This document shows positions 1-12,300 of a stretch of 64,000 bases of DNA, piece after piece; the first letter of the stretch is position 1; each line of letters opens with the position of its first letter. The DNA lies in assembly GCA_021613535.1 (NCBI GenBank), contig CP075492.1, forward strand, positions 12,152,001 through 12,216,000, given 5' to 3'. The notes under the pieces are model-generated. The model did not search any database. It saw nothing but the letters and a program-made list of their open reading frames with translations, and had not been told where the DNA came from. Origin of the DNA: Adineta vaga. Its lineage: Eukaryota > Rotifera. Made by a program: the position numbers and the translations under genes.

Positions 1-3000
1 AAGAACAAAGAACTTGAAGTTGAGAACGATTTCGTATATTTAGATACCAATTGTTAATCTTTGTGGTAATGTTAGTTGGGTAGCAACGAAATTCTTATTG
101 GAAAAATTTCCTCAATTTGCTCGATTACTTGATAAAAAAGCTTTACAAGCTGTTGAACAACAACGTATTACATACTTACAAACTAAAGAATCTTCATTAA
201 CAAAGTAAATCTTTTTGATAACAAATCATTTGCATAGATTTTTATTTTTATCCTTTTCAGTCTTAAGTAAGAGATACTAATAAGCATGTTTTTATATTGT
301 AACATGGGAGCTTCTTCTTTTTACTTTCACTCCTTGCATGTTTCGTTATTACACTCGAAGAAAAATAGCAACAATTCATTGAATAATTTTATTCTCTGTA
401 TATATTTAGAGATCTACAACGAAGTTATCTCGATGTTTTAACCTGGCTTGTACGAATGGAATCAACAGTAACAACCGATGATGCAAATGAAACTGCATTA
501 ATTAATGATGTTCTAAAGAAAACATCATTATTGAATCATGTATGTCATTTGACGTAAATAAATTTTTCGTTCACGAAAATTTTCGTATTCTTAGGGTCTA
601 TTTCATGCATATACATTATCACATACGATTAAAACTTTAATTGGTCTTCATTCAACACTTCGATTGCCTATGAAATCGGAATGTATGCTTGTTATTTATC
701 GTTATACAGAATTATTAAAAGTTATTGAATCAACTTATCATCGACATGCAATGGCTATTGCACCCTATTTTAATTCTATCATGCAATTTCATTCTCAACG
801 TTTGCTAAAAATTATTGCTATTGCAAAAGTAAACTAGTTTTTTATTTGACATGTATTTGTTTATGTTGAATTTTCTATAGAAACGAATTTCAATTGTAAC
901 AGATAAACGATTTACTGACAAACAAGTCGATGTACTTGCTGCACTTGTTCTAGCAGAATCATGTTTAAATGGACCTTGTAAGTTTGTTCATTATTTATTT
1001 ATTCGATTTCTATTCGATTTGTTTTAGGTACGAAAGAACGTTTGTTGATATTTCGATTAGCATTTTCATTTGGTTCTCGATTGGTATAATTCTTCTATTC
1101 TGAATCGATAATTTCCAATGATTCTCTTTTCATTCATTATAGAAAACTTGTCGAGATGAAGAAATGGTGGCTATTGAAGAGGCATTACGCAAATTAGAAA
1201 CATTAGCTGCATTTTCAGAAAAGTAATTGCTAGATTTAATGATTTCTTCATCTTAGTTTTGTATAGACTTTATGCGGCTTGTGATACGACATTTATCTAT
1301 TGGGAACAAAGTTCATTTCGATTGTATTTACAAGATTTATTTCTAACAGTTCGAGATCCACATCGATTACACGTGAGATTTGATTGATTTTGAAAACGAA
1401 AAAAAAAAGAATTATTGTCATCGTTTCTAGTTCATATTTACTGCACTTCGTGATTGTGTTCCATCATTACGAGCGATTCGTCATGATAAACCACAGAAAT
1501 TGATCACTACATATAAGAATGAAATTATGAAAATGTTCGATCAAGTTAGTATAAAAACAAGCAATATTTGAAAGAGAAAGACAAAGAATTTCAATTTAGT
1601 GTTTTCTCCAAGAACTATTCAAAACAATTGAAGATGACCTGCGTTGTTTATGTCATGCACATTTAGAAGTTGGTGATCGAAGTGTGTTTCGATCGAGTTT
1701 TAAAGATGTTACACCATTTCTGGATGTTAAACCCATTCGATGTTTTGATGAATTTATTAGTATAAAAGGTAAGAAGATTGAATTCAAAACGTCTGATCTT
1801 CATCGATCGATTCGTTTTAGGAGCGGTAGAAAGTTATTTAGATAAGATTTTCTATGATTATACAACAGCATCATCAACCGATTGGAATACATATTCAGAA
1901 ATGCGAAATTTAGCATCACAAAAATATGGATTAGATTTACATGAACCGCATTTACCAAGTAAAACCCTTGAACAAGTAAGAATAACATCGACTTTCTTTT
2001 TCGTCAAATAAAATGAATATTATTATCAACTGTAGGGTTGTGATGTCCTTGATATTCTTCGTAATTTAAATGCATTTGTCTCTCAACATTATTATAATAT
2101 CAATACACAAATGTTTATTGAACGATCGAGTAACAATAAATTTCTACGTACAACAAATATTCGTCATGTTGCTAATTCAATTCGTACACATGGTATTGGT
2201 ATTATGAATACAGCTGTAATTTCACTTTACTTTTTATTTTTTACAAAATGTTCATTTTCAAATGATTTTGTTTCAGGTTAATTTCACTTATCAATACCTT
2301 CGACAAAAATTCTATATGTTTTCACAATTCTTATTTGATGAACATATTAAAAGTCGTTTGATGAAGGATATTAAATATTTTAAAGAAAATAAAGATCGAT
2401 TAAATCAACGAGTACGTATATATATTTCAAATTCTCATATGGATATATTCATAAATTGATTTGTTTAGTATCCCTTTGAACGAGCGAAGAAATTCTTTAT
2501 TAGTATCAGAAAATTAGGTGTTACACCTGATACAAATGAAACTTATCTGGATCAATTTCGACAATTAATTGGTCAAATAGGTAAGGATTACAGAACAGAA
2601 ATTTAATAAACTGTTTCATAAATTAAGGAAATGCGATGGGCTATGTTCGAATGATTCGTTCAGGTGGTTTGAATACATGTTCAAGTTCAATAAGATTTGT
2701 ACCGGACTTTGAAAATATTATTTCGTTTGAAGAATATACAAGCAAAGCAAATTTACCGCATGAAACAGTTAGTGCTTCGAAGTAAGCTATTCTCGTTTAC
2801 GCTTAGTGACTAAAAAACAAAGTAAAGAGCGTGTTTTCGTTTGTCGAAAGTTGCACTTTGTATGTTTACAAAAGACAAGAGAATGACGATTAGTTAAATA
2901 TAATCGATTGTTGGGAAAAAAACGCGTAATTTTGTTTTTTTCGTTTTGATTTGTAATTCACATGTCTGTATTAACAAGACTCTAGTTGATCGTGAATGTT

Positions 3001-4141
3001 GTGAAATCTTTTTTTTGAAATTTTAAATGAATCTTCTTTATTGTTTGTATTTAGACATTTAGATGATGTGATATCCAATTTAGTTAAAAATTTTACAGAA
3101 GGAACGGAATATTTCAAAATCTTAGTTGATGTCTTTTCAAATGAATTTCGTGGAAAGAAAAATTTACATTTGAAAAATTTCTATGCTATTGTACCACCAT
3201 TAGTACGTATATAGAAAATCACATTGTATTTCATATTTCTAATGCAAATGATTCTTTTTCTAGACGCTCAGTTTCGTTGAACATATTAAAGGATTGAAAG
3301 ATAATTTAACGAAAAAATCTAAAATGAATGCATCATTTACTGATGATGGATTTGTTATGGGTAAGAACTGATTTTGATTGAATATTCACCGCTTGTTTTG
3401 TTTTAGGTGTTGCGTATATCTTGAAATTATTAGATCAATATCGAGATTTTGATTCTTTACATTGGTTTGAAGCTGTAAGAGAAACATCGCTTGCCGAAAG
3501 AGTAAGATGAGAAAGTTTTCAGAGTTAAAAAAGGACGTTTATTCTTTTCTTGATGAATATAGACTGATGTAATCAATAAATCAAGAACTAGTACGGAAGA
3601 GAATGTGAAAAAAGCTTTGAATGCTTCAATGAAAAGAATCGAAAATGATCAACTGGTTTGTATAAAACTAACGCTATTAGAGCATTTTATTTTCTATTTA
3701 GAAATCTCAGAGATATAGATGATTGCTTTTTCTTTTCTTTTAGGAATTTGATTTACTCAATTACAGTTTACGTTCGGCGAGAATATTTTTTCGTGCTGAT
3801 AAAACAGCCGAAGAAGATAAACGTATGTTATTAGCTCAAAAACATTAGCTCTTTTTTTGCTGCTCATACATTCCTATTTCTATCTTATTGTTGATTAAAT
3901 AAGGTAAGAAATCATACATACAGAATATATTGTACTATTAATTTTCATTATTCTAGAATCATCAATAGCTGAAATCGAAACACGTGTACAAACAGAAACA
4001 GTACCCGTTACAACTGAAGTACCTCCTGTCACCGGTAGTGCACCACCACCACCACCACCGCCGCCGCCGCCCCCAGCAATGTCTACGGGTGCTCCTCCAC
4101 CACCTCCACCACCTCCTCCTCCGTTCTTCATGACGAATTGA
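1..4141 (+). CDS. WASHC4: WASH complex subunit 4 (SWIP/strumpellin-and-WASH-interacting protein), 5' truncated
   Basis: This is the C-terminal part of the WASH-complex subunit SWIP; the start lies before the window. Positions 1-43 look like the 3' end of an intron, and the first visible exon (from 44) reads [13 protein letters not shown], matching the family. About 17 exons follow with 50-60 nt introns, except one of roughly 270 nt (about 2783-3054). Strongly conserved family stretches are seen: [27 protein letters not shown]-type [47 protein letters not shown] and [15 protein letters not shown]. The WASH complex activates Arp2/3 on endosomes for retromer sorting. A last exon (3957-4141) joins in frame (DKQSSIAEIE) and adds a tail with two long proline runs, ending FFMTN-stop. 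I do not recall this tail in vertebrate SWIP. If the 3822 donor were skipped, the protein would stop near 3848 without the tail. Identity is secure; the tail is inferred from good splice sites and frame. Confidence 0.93.
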
Positions 4142-4338
4142 TCATATATATCATTTCGGACATAATAGATATCTTCATTTTTTTTCCAAATCTTTTTTCA
4201 TAAAACTTAATTAACCGGTGATTTTAAAAATCGATTCCTATTGATGATTTGTCTATATGTAATTTTCCTATATAATATATTTAATTTATTCGTTTGTACT
4301 TCTAGAAGAATATTTGCTCAAATTTAGATCTGAATTTG

Positions 4339-5730
4339 ATGAATTACTTTACCTGTACCATTATTATTGTAAGTCTTTTGTTCATCTCATCTAATATTTA
4401 ATTTTGACTATGTTTATATTTTTCAGATTGTATCAATTTCTATCTCAGCTGTTAGTACCGATAGTTGTCCAGAAGCACAATGTAAATGTTCACAAGATCT
4501 GACTGTTGTTAATTGCGATTCTAAGCCATCGTTAAACTTAAGCAACATTGAATTTCCTTCAGAAGTTGTTACTTTAACATTGATAAATGATCGACTTAAA
4601 TTTGATACAAGTAAGTACTTTCCTGCCATATCCTTTCTAATTCAAATTTTATTCTTCATCATAGGTGCTGATCGTTCGAAGATTGCAAATCTGTCCCGTT
4701 TGCAAGATCTCAGTCTTAATCACAATCCGCTGACTATTATTCCCTCATTCAATATCAGTAGTCTTCGTTCACTTTCATTACAAGATACTTCTTTAACATC
4801 GGTAGAATTTCCTCCATCATACTCGAGTTCAATTCTTCAAACTGTTATTCTAAGTGATAATAAAATTCGTTCGATAGCATCAACTGATTTTGCCGTTTTA
4901 AAAAATACCAAAACAAAAAGATTACATATCGATAGTGCTAGTCTAACTACAATCGATCAAAATGCTTTTACTCCATTAAGTCAACTTCAATCTTTATCAT
5001 TGAATAAGAATCAGTTAAAATCGTGTGACTTCCTATCAACACTTCGTGTTCTTTCTTCAATTAAACTTGACGGAAATATTTTTACTTCTCTTCCTCAACA
5101 ATTATCAACACCAAATGATATAAAAATATTCTCATTCAAAAACAATAATATCTCAATTATTGATGAATCATCATCATTATTTGTATGGCAAAAGAAGAAT
5201 TGGACGAATATGCGAGTTTATTTAGAGAAGAATCCTTTGATTGCTGTCAGTCATTGTGGTTCGTTCGTTTTTTGAAAATATCACCAAATCTTGTTGCTGA
5301 TGCATTATCATTAACATGTGTCACGCCATCAAGTTATGCTGGTAAAAAACTCATAGATCTTGATCCAAATTCGATGAATTGTGGAGGAGTTCAACCCGAA
5401 AAGTCATGGTGGACAACACAAAGAATTATAACTGTTTCTGGTGGAGGATCATTCGTAGTTTTAGTAGCTATTGGTTTTATTGTTATTTGGATTCGTCAAC
5501 GTCCATCTCGCACAGGTTATACAGAAATCGAAGGAGTAAATGAATCATTCCTAAATGCACCTCCTCCATCATCACCCAGTGAGCTTCCATTTCCACCACA
5601 CGGAGAGGATGAGACTGATGATGCTGTATCGTCATATTCTACTGCTCCTACGAGATACACAAATGCATCAGAAGCACGAACATTTAGTACTGTTGTTGGT
5701 GTTTCAGTACATGATGACAAATGCGTATAG
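4339..5730 (+). CDS. Leucine-rich-repeat single-pass membrane protein, with one-base frame break
   Basis: The ATG at 4339 opens a short exon encoding a hydrophobic start (MNYFTCTIII). It is spliced at 4369/4427 to IVSISISAVST, together a signal peptide. An LRRNT cap follows (CPEAQCKC...VVNC). A second intron (about 4612-4664) leads to about six LRRs (LQDLSLNHNPL, LRSLSLQDTSL, LQSLSLNKNQL). The LRRCT begins NPLIAVSHCGSF; the frame then stops at 5275. The continuation (LKISPNLVADALSLTC...NCGG) is in another frame: the break falls in a six-T run at 5268-5273, and one extra T would join them. A transmembrane segment (about 5428-5490: GGGSFVVLVAIGFIVIWI) and a roughly 70-residue Pro/Ser-rich acidic tail follow. 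The layout is that of a cell-surface LRR receptor; ligand unknown. Either a pseudogene or, more likely, a consensus error. It lies 197 bp after WASHC4. Confidence 0.75.
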
Positions 5731-6093
5731 AAATAACGATAAAAAAAAACATTCACTTTGTAGTTTTCAGCCAATTTAACCGGTATTTTATACATTTTTA
5801 TCTCCTAATCTTTTTACTATTTAATCTCGATGAATATTCTGATCTGAACTTGATTTTATCAAATAAAAATCTCGGTGAATTTTTTTATTTACATTCTAAT
5901 CTTGATAATGATTTTGTCTATTAACATAAAAGAATGTTTACATTCAACATATTTCAGTGACGTGTATGAGCGAGAAAGAGAATGAAAATGAAAATAAAAA
6001 TCTAATTACATTATTCATTCATATTTGATGAATTGATTGAAAACAGACTAGAATTTCGAACGATTATTATTACCGATATGATTGTATAGAAAA
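5731..6093. other. Convergent intergenic gap
   Basis: AT-rich spacer between the tail-to-tail LRR gene (+) and the unknown gene (-). Only short ORFs without recognisable content are seen. It must hold both 3' UTRs. Confidence 0.5.
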
Positions 6094-6688
6094 TCAAACG
6101 TCTTCATCAGGTGGGATGACAGCGACGGCAGGTGCTTGAATACTTTTCTTTTTCTTTAATTTCAAACTATCGTTTTGTTGTTCATCGTCTGAAAAAATAT
6201 GATTTTCTGATAGATCATCTTCAGAACAGAGGGAAAATCTCGGATGAGTTTTATCAAATTTTGGTGGATATAAAACATTAGAATTGCTTGAATTCAAACT
6301 TTCATTCAGTTTTGTATCGGATGTTCCATGCCAATAAGTCATTGGACGATCAGATGCATCACTTGTTGAACGTTGACGTTGTTGAAATAGATGATCAGAT
6401 CCAAATCGACTCGATACTTTTTTTTCGAATTTTTTTTGTTCAAATGCTAAGAATTGTAGATTACTTGCTGATTTTCGTCGTTCGACATCAAGAATTCGTT
6501 GATGAGCTACGAGTAAACGATCTTTAGCAACGATATGTTTGGTACGAGTATCCAAAAGACCATTATGACAAGATACAGTACGTTGCGGTGGATGAAAGAA
6601 CTAAAACAAAAAGACAGTTAAAAAATTCTTCATCGTGAATTTTTCTTCTTCTTACTTTACTCGTTAAATCATCTTTAGATTTAGACAT
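6094..6688 (-). CDS. Unknown hydrophilic protein, two exons
   Basis: Exon 1 starts at ATG 6688 (MSKSKDDLTSK). It is spliced with a GTAAGA donor at 6655 to an acceptor ending at 6601, and exon 2 begins FFHPPQRTVSCHNGLL at 6600. Exon 2 runs in one frame to the stop at 6094, giving about 180 residues. The central part (IVAKDRLLVAHQRILDVERR, FEQKKFEKKV) is predicted helical and charged. The C-terminal half is Ser/Asp-rich and acidic (SLCSEDDLSENHIFSDDEQQ), with a lysine run and a final PPDEDV. There is no signal peptide or membrane segment. I do not recognise the family; its small, soluble, charged nature would suit a cytoskeletal or ciliary accessory protein, but nothing proves it. The next gene (SLC25) starts divergently about 1 kb away. 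Confidence that it is coding rests on the clean splice frame and length. Confidence 0.6.
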
Positions 6689-7759
6689 CGAAATAGTTTT
6701 TTTACTATTACCGATAGTTCATATATATATATATAGAACGATTTCTCTCTCTATTGATTGATCGTTCAGTGCAAAAAAAAAAGAGAAATTAATGTTCTTC
6801 CTACCCGTAGGAACAGCCGTTTAAGTATTGTGACATGTTCTCTCACTCCTGATTGAATTGAATAAGAGTTTTCAGATTATTTCAAAGTTATTCAGTTTGC
6901 AAGAAATTATATATATATTTAAAAACGATGCAAAGAAAGCATCTTTATGAAAGAAGATATATTTGATATCTTTGAATATTAGAAATCAGTCATGCGTAGT
7001 ATATATCCTCTCGTTTCAACAAATAGTTGTCGTTTTCTTCTTAATGCACAAATGTGATAAATGAATGGTGAAGTGATGATTAATGTATAGATGTTCAACG
7101 AATATTAAATATACCAACAGTTTGATTTCAAATTGTCAATTTGTCAACGACGATCAATTTTTTTTACAAGAGAAACACAGGTACAAAATTTGAATTGTTT
7201 CTTTTTTTTCTACTTCATATTTATTCTACTTTTACAATAAAATTAAATATGAACGAAACATTTTTCATCTATCCTACATACACGTTTTTTTGCATATAAA
7301 TACACTTTTCAACTTTGGTATATACTTCATCGTCACAAAAATGAAAATAAAAATAAAAATCTTGTTCTGTTTGTATTTACTATATACTCTTGGAAGAATT
7401 CGATCGAACAAAAGTAACATTGAAAAAAAAAGTAATCAATCGAAATGCGGTCTTTTTTCTTTCTGTTCTTCATACCATTATTGTTGTTCTGTTTTTCTTA
7501 TTCCAGAGTCTAAAGTGCAACCAGATGAGGAGGATAGAAAGAACGCACGATGTCCCGATAGAAAAGAACGTAGTAGAAGGAAAATACTTAGCGACATTTA
7601 GTAGATATATAAGTTATATTGATGTTTTCAACGTAAGATCAACGAATGGAAAAGAGGTGTGTCATTCTGATCGTTTTTTTCTCTCTTTTCTTATTCGACA
7701 TTGTGTCAGAACATATTTTTCATGAAAGTTTTCCTTTTTCAGTATTACATTGTTTACAT
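6689..7759. other. Divergent intergenic region
   Basis: Lies between the start of the unknown minus-strand gene and the SLC25 gene. It holds short AT tracts (6720-6735, 6908-6920) and several unconvincing short ORFs. A good splice acceptor (ttcctttttcag, ending 7742) sits 17 nt before the SLC25 ATG, so part of this region is probably a 5' UTR intron or outron. Confidence 0.5.
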
Positions 7760-8719
7760 ATGGCATTGGATTTTGGTTTCGGCTTTGTTGCTGGTGTTAC
7801 CGGTACCATTGCTGGATATCCATTCGATACAGTGAAAGTTCGTCTACAGACACAAACATTAAATCATCGTTTATATTCGGGTTCATTAGATTGTTTTATT
7901 AAAATTGCAAAACAAGAATCAATCTTAGGCTTTTACAAAGGCATGTCATCTCCAATGTTTGGTGTTGCAATTATTAATGGAATTGTTTTTTCTATCCAAA
8001 ATCTTTCGAGAGGACTCTTTAACAATCCAGATTCATATTTAACATTAACAATAACTGGTGCTATGGCTGGTAGTGCACAAGCTTTAATATGTTCACCTAT
8101 TGAATTAGTTAAAACACGTCTTCAAATGCAAGGCATTGGACAACAACGAAAACTATTTGCATTATCAACACATTTATATAAAGGACCATTTGATTGTTTG
8201 AAGAAATCGTATGAACGACGTGGTCTTCGACATGGCGTTCTGCGTGGTTTATCAATGACATTTGCACGCGATATTCCATCATTTGCTGCTTATTTTCCTG
8301 CATGGCAATTTTTTGTGACGAATTTTTCACCGACAGGACACGAAGCGGATATGCCAATGTATATGAGTTTAATTGGAGGTGGTTTTACTGGTGTAGCAGC
8401 GTGGACTGTTTCATATCCATTTGATGTCATTAAAAGTCGTTATCAAGCAGCACGAGAACATGTTTATAAAGATGTTTGGGATTGTGCGGTCAAATCATTT
8501 CGAACAGAAGGATGGCAAGTATTTACACGAGGATTTGTACCATGTACATTACGTGCTATACCAACAAATGCATTTACTTATCCTGTTTATGCATTTTTGA
8601 AACGAACATTCGATAAACCACTTGATGATACTGATGAAACAAATGCTACGAATTCAACAAAAATGACGAATACAACAACAATTTCACCTCCATCGATAAC
8701 TTCAATTCAATCGGTGTAA
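7760..8719 (+). CDS. Mitochondrial carrier family protein (SLC25A29/45/47-like)
   Basis: A single coding exon of 319 codons, the standard length of mitochondrial carriers. Three repeats each carry the PX[D/E]XX[K/R] signature: PFDTVKVRLQ, PIELVKTRLQ and PFDVIKSRYQ. The start MALDFGFGFVAGVTGTIAGYPFD at 7760 is chosen because it lies where carriers begin their first helix, and a splice acceptor ends at 7742; the open frame extends upstream to 7646, but that part reads like non-coding sequence. The GVTGTIAGYPFDTVKVRLQ opening resembles the carnitine/acylcarnitine and basic amino-acid carrier branch (SLC25A20/29/45/47/48). The substrate cannot be fixed from sequence alone. The C-terminal 30 residues are Thr/Asn-rich and specific to this gene. 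Expected location: inner mitochondrial membrane, six helices. Confidence 0.88.
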   Translation: MALDFGFGFVAGVTGTIAGYPFDTVKVRLQTQTLNHRLYSGSLDCFIKIAKQESILGFYKGMSSPMFGVAIINGIVFSIQNLSRGLFNNPDSYLTLTITGAMAGSAQALICSPIELVKTRLQMQGIGQQRKLFALSTHLYKGPFDCLKKSYERRGLRHGVLRGLSMTFARDIPSFAAYFPAWQFFVTNFSPTGHEADMPMYMSLIGGGFTGVAAWTVSYPFDVIKSRYQAAREHVYKDVWDCAVKSFRTEGWQVFTRGFVPCTLRAIPTNAFTYPVYAFLKRTFDKPLDDTDETNATNSTKMTNTTTISPPSITSIQSV

Positions 8720-9309
8720 TTTGAATTCTTTTTCTATTTTTTTGATCGGAAGAAACAAAAAGAAATGTGTGCATGTCAGATGGAGAGTTAGGAGTTTGTT
8801 TTTTCAATTTATTTATTAATGTATAACAATGATCTTGTTTCTTGAATCTCCGTTTACTGTTATTTTATATATAAAAACGTAGATCTTGTAGATCATTAAA
8901 GTAATAATAAAATTAGACAAATTTTATGCATGAAAAAATCACTGATCAACACAGAATATCTATTCTGTGTTCGTTTTTCTTTGCAATGCTGAACAAGAAT
9001 AATTAACTGACTGTATTGTGTCAAGAATTTGAACTACTAATAGATCATTTTCTACAGAGAATGCATAAACTTAGTACGAATATATTTCAAATCGAAATTT
9101 TGCTTTTTAGACTTCGTGATTAGTAATTCCTTTTCTTTTTTTTTCGTCGTAAAGAACGAGTGACTATCACTATTGATTTTCGTCGCCGTCCGTTTCACTT
9201 ATGTCAAATATCTTAGTACGATAAAGACATATATACATATATATCGATGTAACACGAAACTATATATTTACATTTATCATCGGACCTAGTCGGCGTATAC
9301 GATCATAGA
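8720..9309. other. Intergenic region upstream of chitin synthase
   Basis: AT-rich spacer of 590 bp holding the SLC25 3' end, a perfect hairpin-forming inverted repeat (8948-8971) and the chitin synthase 5' region. No coding signal is seen. Confidence 0.5.
8948..8971. repeat. Perfect 11-bp inverted repeat with 2-nt loop
   Basis: Arms 8948-8958 (AACACAGAATA) and 8961-8971 (TATTCTGTGTT) are exact reverse complements separated by TC. It lies about 230 nt after the SLC25 stop. It could form a 3' UTR hairpin or a protein-binding palindrome; the role is unknown. Confidence 0.6.
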
Positions 9310-12300
9310 ATGCATAGAATGATGCGTCAACCGCCGCCGCCTCCGCCTCCACCGCCCCCACTTTCTACTTCAGGATCATCAGCAAAAGTACATCTTTTAC
9401 GAAATTCAGCACGTTTACTAAACGAATCAATTAAAGCTAAGTAAATATAAGATCCATTGAAATCAATTGATTCATTCTCTATTTATCCTAGGAAGAATAA
9501 TACTAATGGAAATAATAATAACAATATGAATAGTAATAAAAATGGTTATTGGTGGGATGTTGCTCATGTCACAAGTCGTCATTATGAGCAAGAACAAAGT
9601 ACAAATAAAGAACGTCGACTGACATTTCGTCGAATTGTTAAAATATGCGTTTATATGATTTTCTTTTGTGTTGTTCTTACATCAGCTGTTGTTAGTAAAC
9701 TTAGTCTATTTACCATGATCAATGCTTATAAAACCATTGAACAAGTTTGTTAATCTATTTTATTATAATCAACTTGTATTCATATCTTGTTTTCTTTCAT
9801 ATTAGCCAAAAGCATATATTATTCGTTGGCAAGTTCTTCTTCTTATAGCAATGGGTATACCATATGTCTTAACATTTATCCACAGTGTACAATTATCCAT
9901 ATTTTTTATCAAACGTTCTCCACCATTTTTTCTAACTCTTTGGGTATGTCATACAAACAACCTTGATATAAATATTTGAATTTCTTTTTACTTTAGGTTC
10001 ATTTTGTTGAAGCTTGTCATACTGCTGGTTTATCGATACTTGTCTTTCGAATTTTACCATCGATTGATAATGTCACTGGTTTATTTATACTCAATGGTGT
10101 TTGTATTATTCCAGCAATCTTAAATGTCTTCTCTTCTCATCGTGGCCTTAATCAAACAATGAAAATACTTACATTAATAACTGATATAGCTACAGTTTTA
10201 ATGCAATTATGTGTTTGTTTTATACCTTCGATACTACCAATGAAAGAGAATATCACCGGTCGACTTCAATGGCAATTACCATTTGCATTATTACTTATTT
10301 CATTTGGTTATTGGGAAAGTTTTACAGAAATACCATTATCGAAAAAACGGTTTTTTACTTGGTTTCATCATGGAATTGGTGCATTGAAGAAATCCCGTCC
10401 AAAAATTTATGTTACAGCTAGTCTTTTGAAATTATTCGTATTAATTTCAACTGCAATTTACTTTTTACCCGAAGGAATTGATCGAAAAATGTATCTACGA
10501 ATCTTTGATTCAATACCTATTGGTTTTCGTGATGCAGCTACTCGACGAGTTCTTGGCGGTGGAATTTTCGATGAACATGAAGATCTTTTTCGTATTACAC
10601 ATGAAGTTTATATTCCATTGGTTGTTCAAGTTCTTTCTTCATGCGTTTGTTATTATACTGGACGTATTGCATGTAAAGTAAGTTGAAATAGTTTGTTATT
10701 TTCTTTAAAAATGAAAAGAAACGTTTGATTTAGGTTTTAATGCAAAGCTTTGGTTTTTCATTACCATTAACATTATCGACATTGATTGCTTATATTGTAT
10801 TATTCTTCAGTCAAGGTTTTAAAAGTAAAAAAGATATTATTGCTCTGGGTCATCTATTCTATCTTGATAAACCACAAGGTAATATTGATATCTATGCAAT
10901 ATGTATTTATTTTCTTATTGAATTATTTCTAGCATTGGGATCTAAACTTGTTATTATTTCATTAATTGGTTTTTTGCTTTTATGGTTATCAAAAATGAAA
11001 ATAACGAGTCATGTTTGGTTTCCCACAACCGAACGTTTAGCAGTGATCTATAAGTTCGTAGAAATATGATTGAAATCTAAATAGAACGATTTCTTTTTCA
11101 ATGTATAGATTATTTGTTCTTCCCTATTACGAACCAGCTATTGTTGAACAAAATTTATTATTAAATAAACGACACAAAGATGAAACAGAAATGAAAGGTT
11201 AGTTAAATATTAGAGATTTGTTGTCTTCATCATTAAGCTTTTTATAGATCAAATTGAACCTGATTTAAGTCTTGAAAGAAAATTTCCAGTACCAATGATA
11301 TATGTTTGTGCAACTATGTGGCATGAAACGACTAGTGAAATGGTACAATTATTAAAATCAATTTTTCGGTACATGAATTTATTTATTTCGTTTTCAAATA
11401 TAATAATTCTACTTTAGTCTTGATTCGGATCAACATGCACGTCGAACTGTTCAGAAAAATCTACGTATTCTTGATCCGGATTATTATCGATTTGAAACAC
11501 ATGTTCTATTTGATGATGCATTTGAAGATGATGAAAATGGAAATCGTGTACCGAATCGTTATGTAAAACAATTAGTTGCTGCCGTAAATGTGGCTGGAGC
11601 GTATGTTGCTATAATTTAGTTATTTCATTTGATTGAATGAATATTTTATGTAGGTACGTTCATGGTGTAGAAAAAGTTGTTGAAGATCCAATTAAAATTC
11701 CAACACCATATGGTGGACGTTTAGTTTGGTTATTACCAGGCAAAAACCGATTGATTGTTCATATGAAAGATAAAAATGCAATTCGACATAAAAAACGATG
11801 GAGTCAAGTTAGTATTTATAATCGATCAGAATTAAACTAAAGTAGAATTCAATTCTCAAATGAAACGATGACTAAATTTGATAGAAATTCTTTGTTGAAC
11901 AAAAATCGAGTTATAAATAAACATTCGAATTGAATAAGCTGAAATTTGTTGTTCTAGGTTATGTATATGTATTATCTATTATCATTCAAATTACTACGTC
12001 GAAAACAAGGTGGACATAATGTTTCACAACATACAACTCGATTAGATACAGAATTTATTGGTTTTAGTGATTTTCTTCGAAATTTACCGGATGATAAAAA
12101 GATCGCTGTATGAATAGAGATATTTTTTTGTTTGTGCAATGAAAACGATCAAAATTTCATTTAGGCTCAAAATACATTTGTTCTAGCACTTGATGGTGAT
12201 GTTGATTTCAAACCAGAAGCAGTTCTATTATTAGTCGATCGTATGCGTAAGAATCCTAAAGTTGCAGCAGCTTGTGGTCGAATTCATCCAACTGGTGATG

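Noticed and set aside
3895-4131. Minus-strand Gly-rich ORF
   Set aside because: It is the antisense shadow of the proline-coding WASHC4 tail; no start context or family features.
7646-7759. N-terminal extension of the SLC25 carrier
   Set aside because: The extension lies upstream of a splice acceptor, and carriers normally begin at the MALDFGFGF position.
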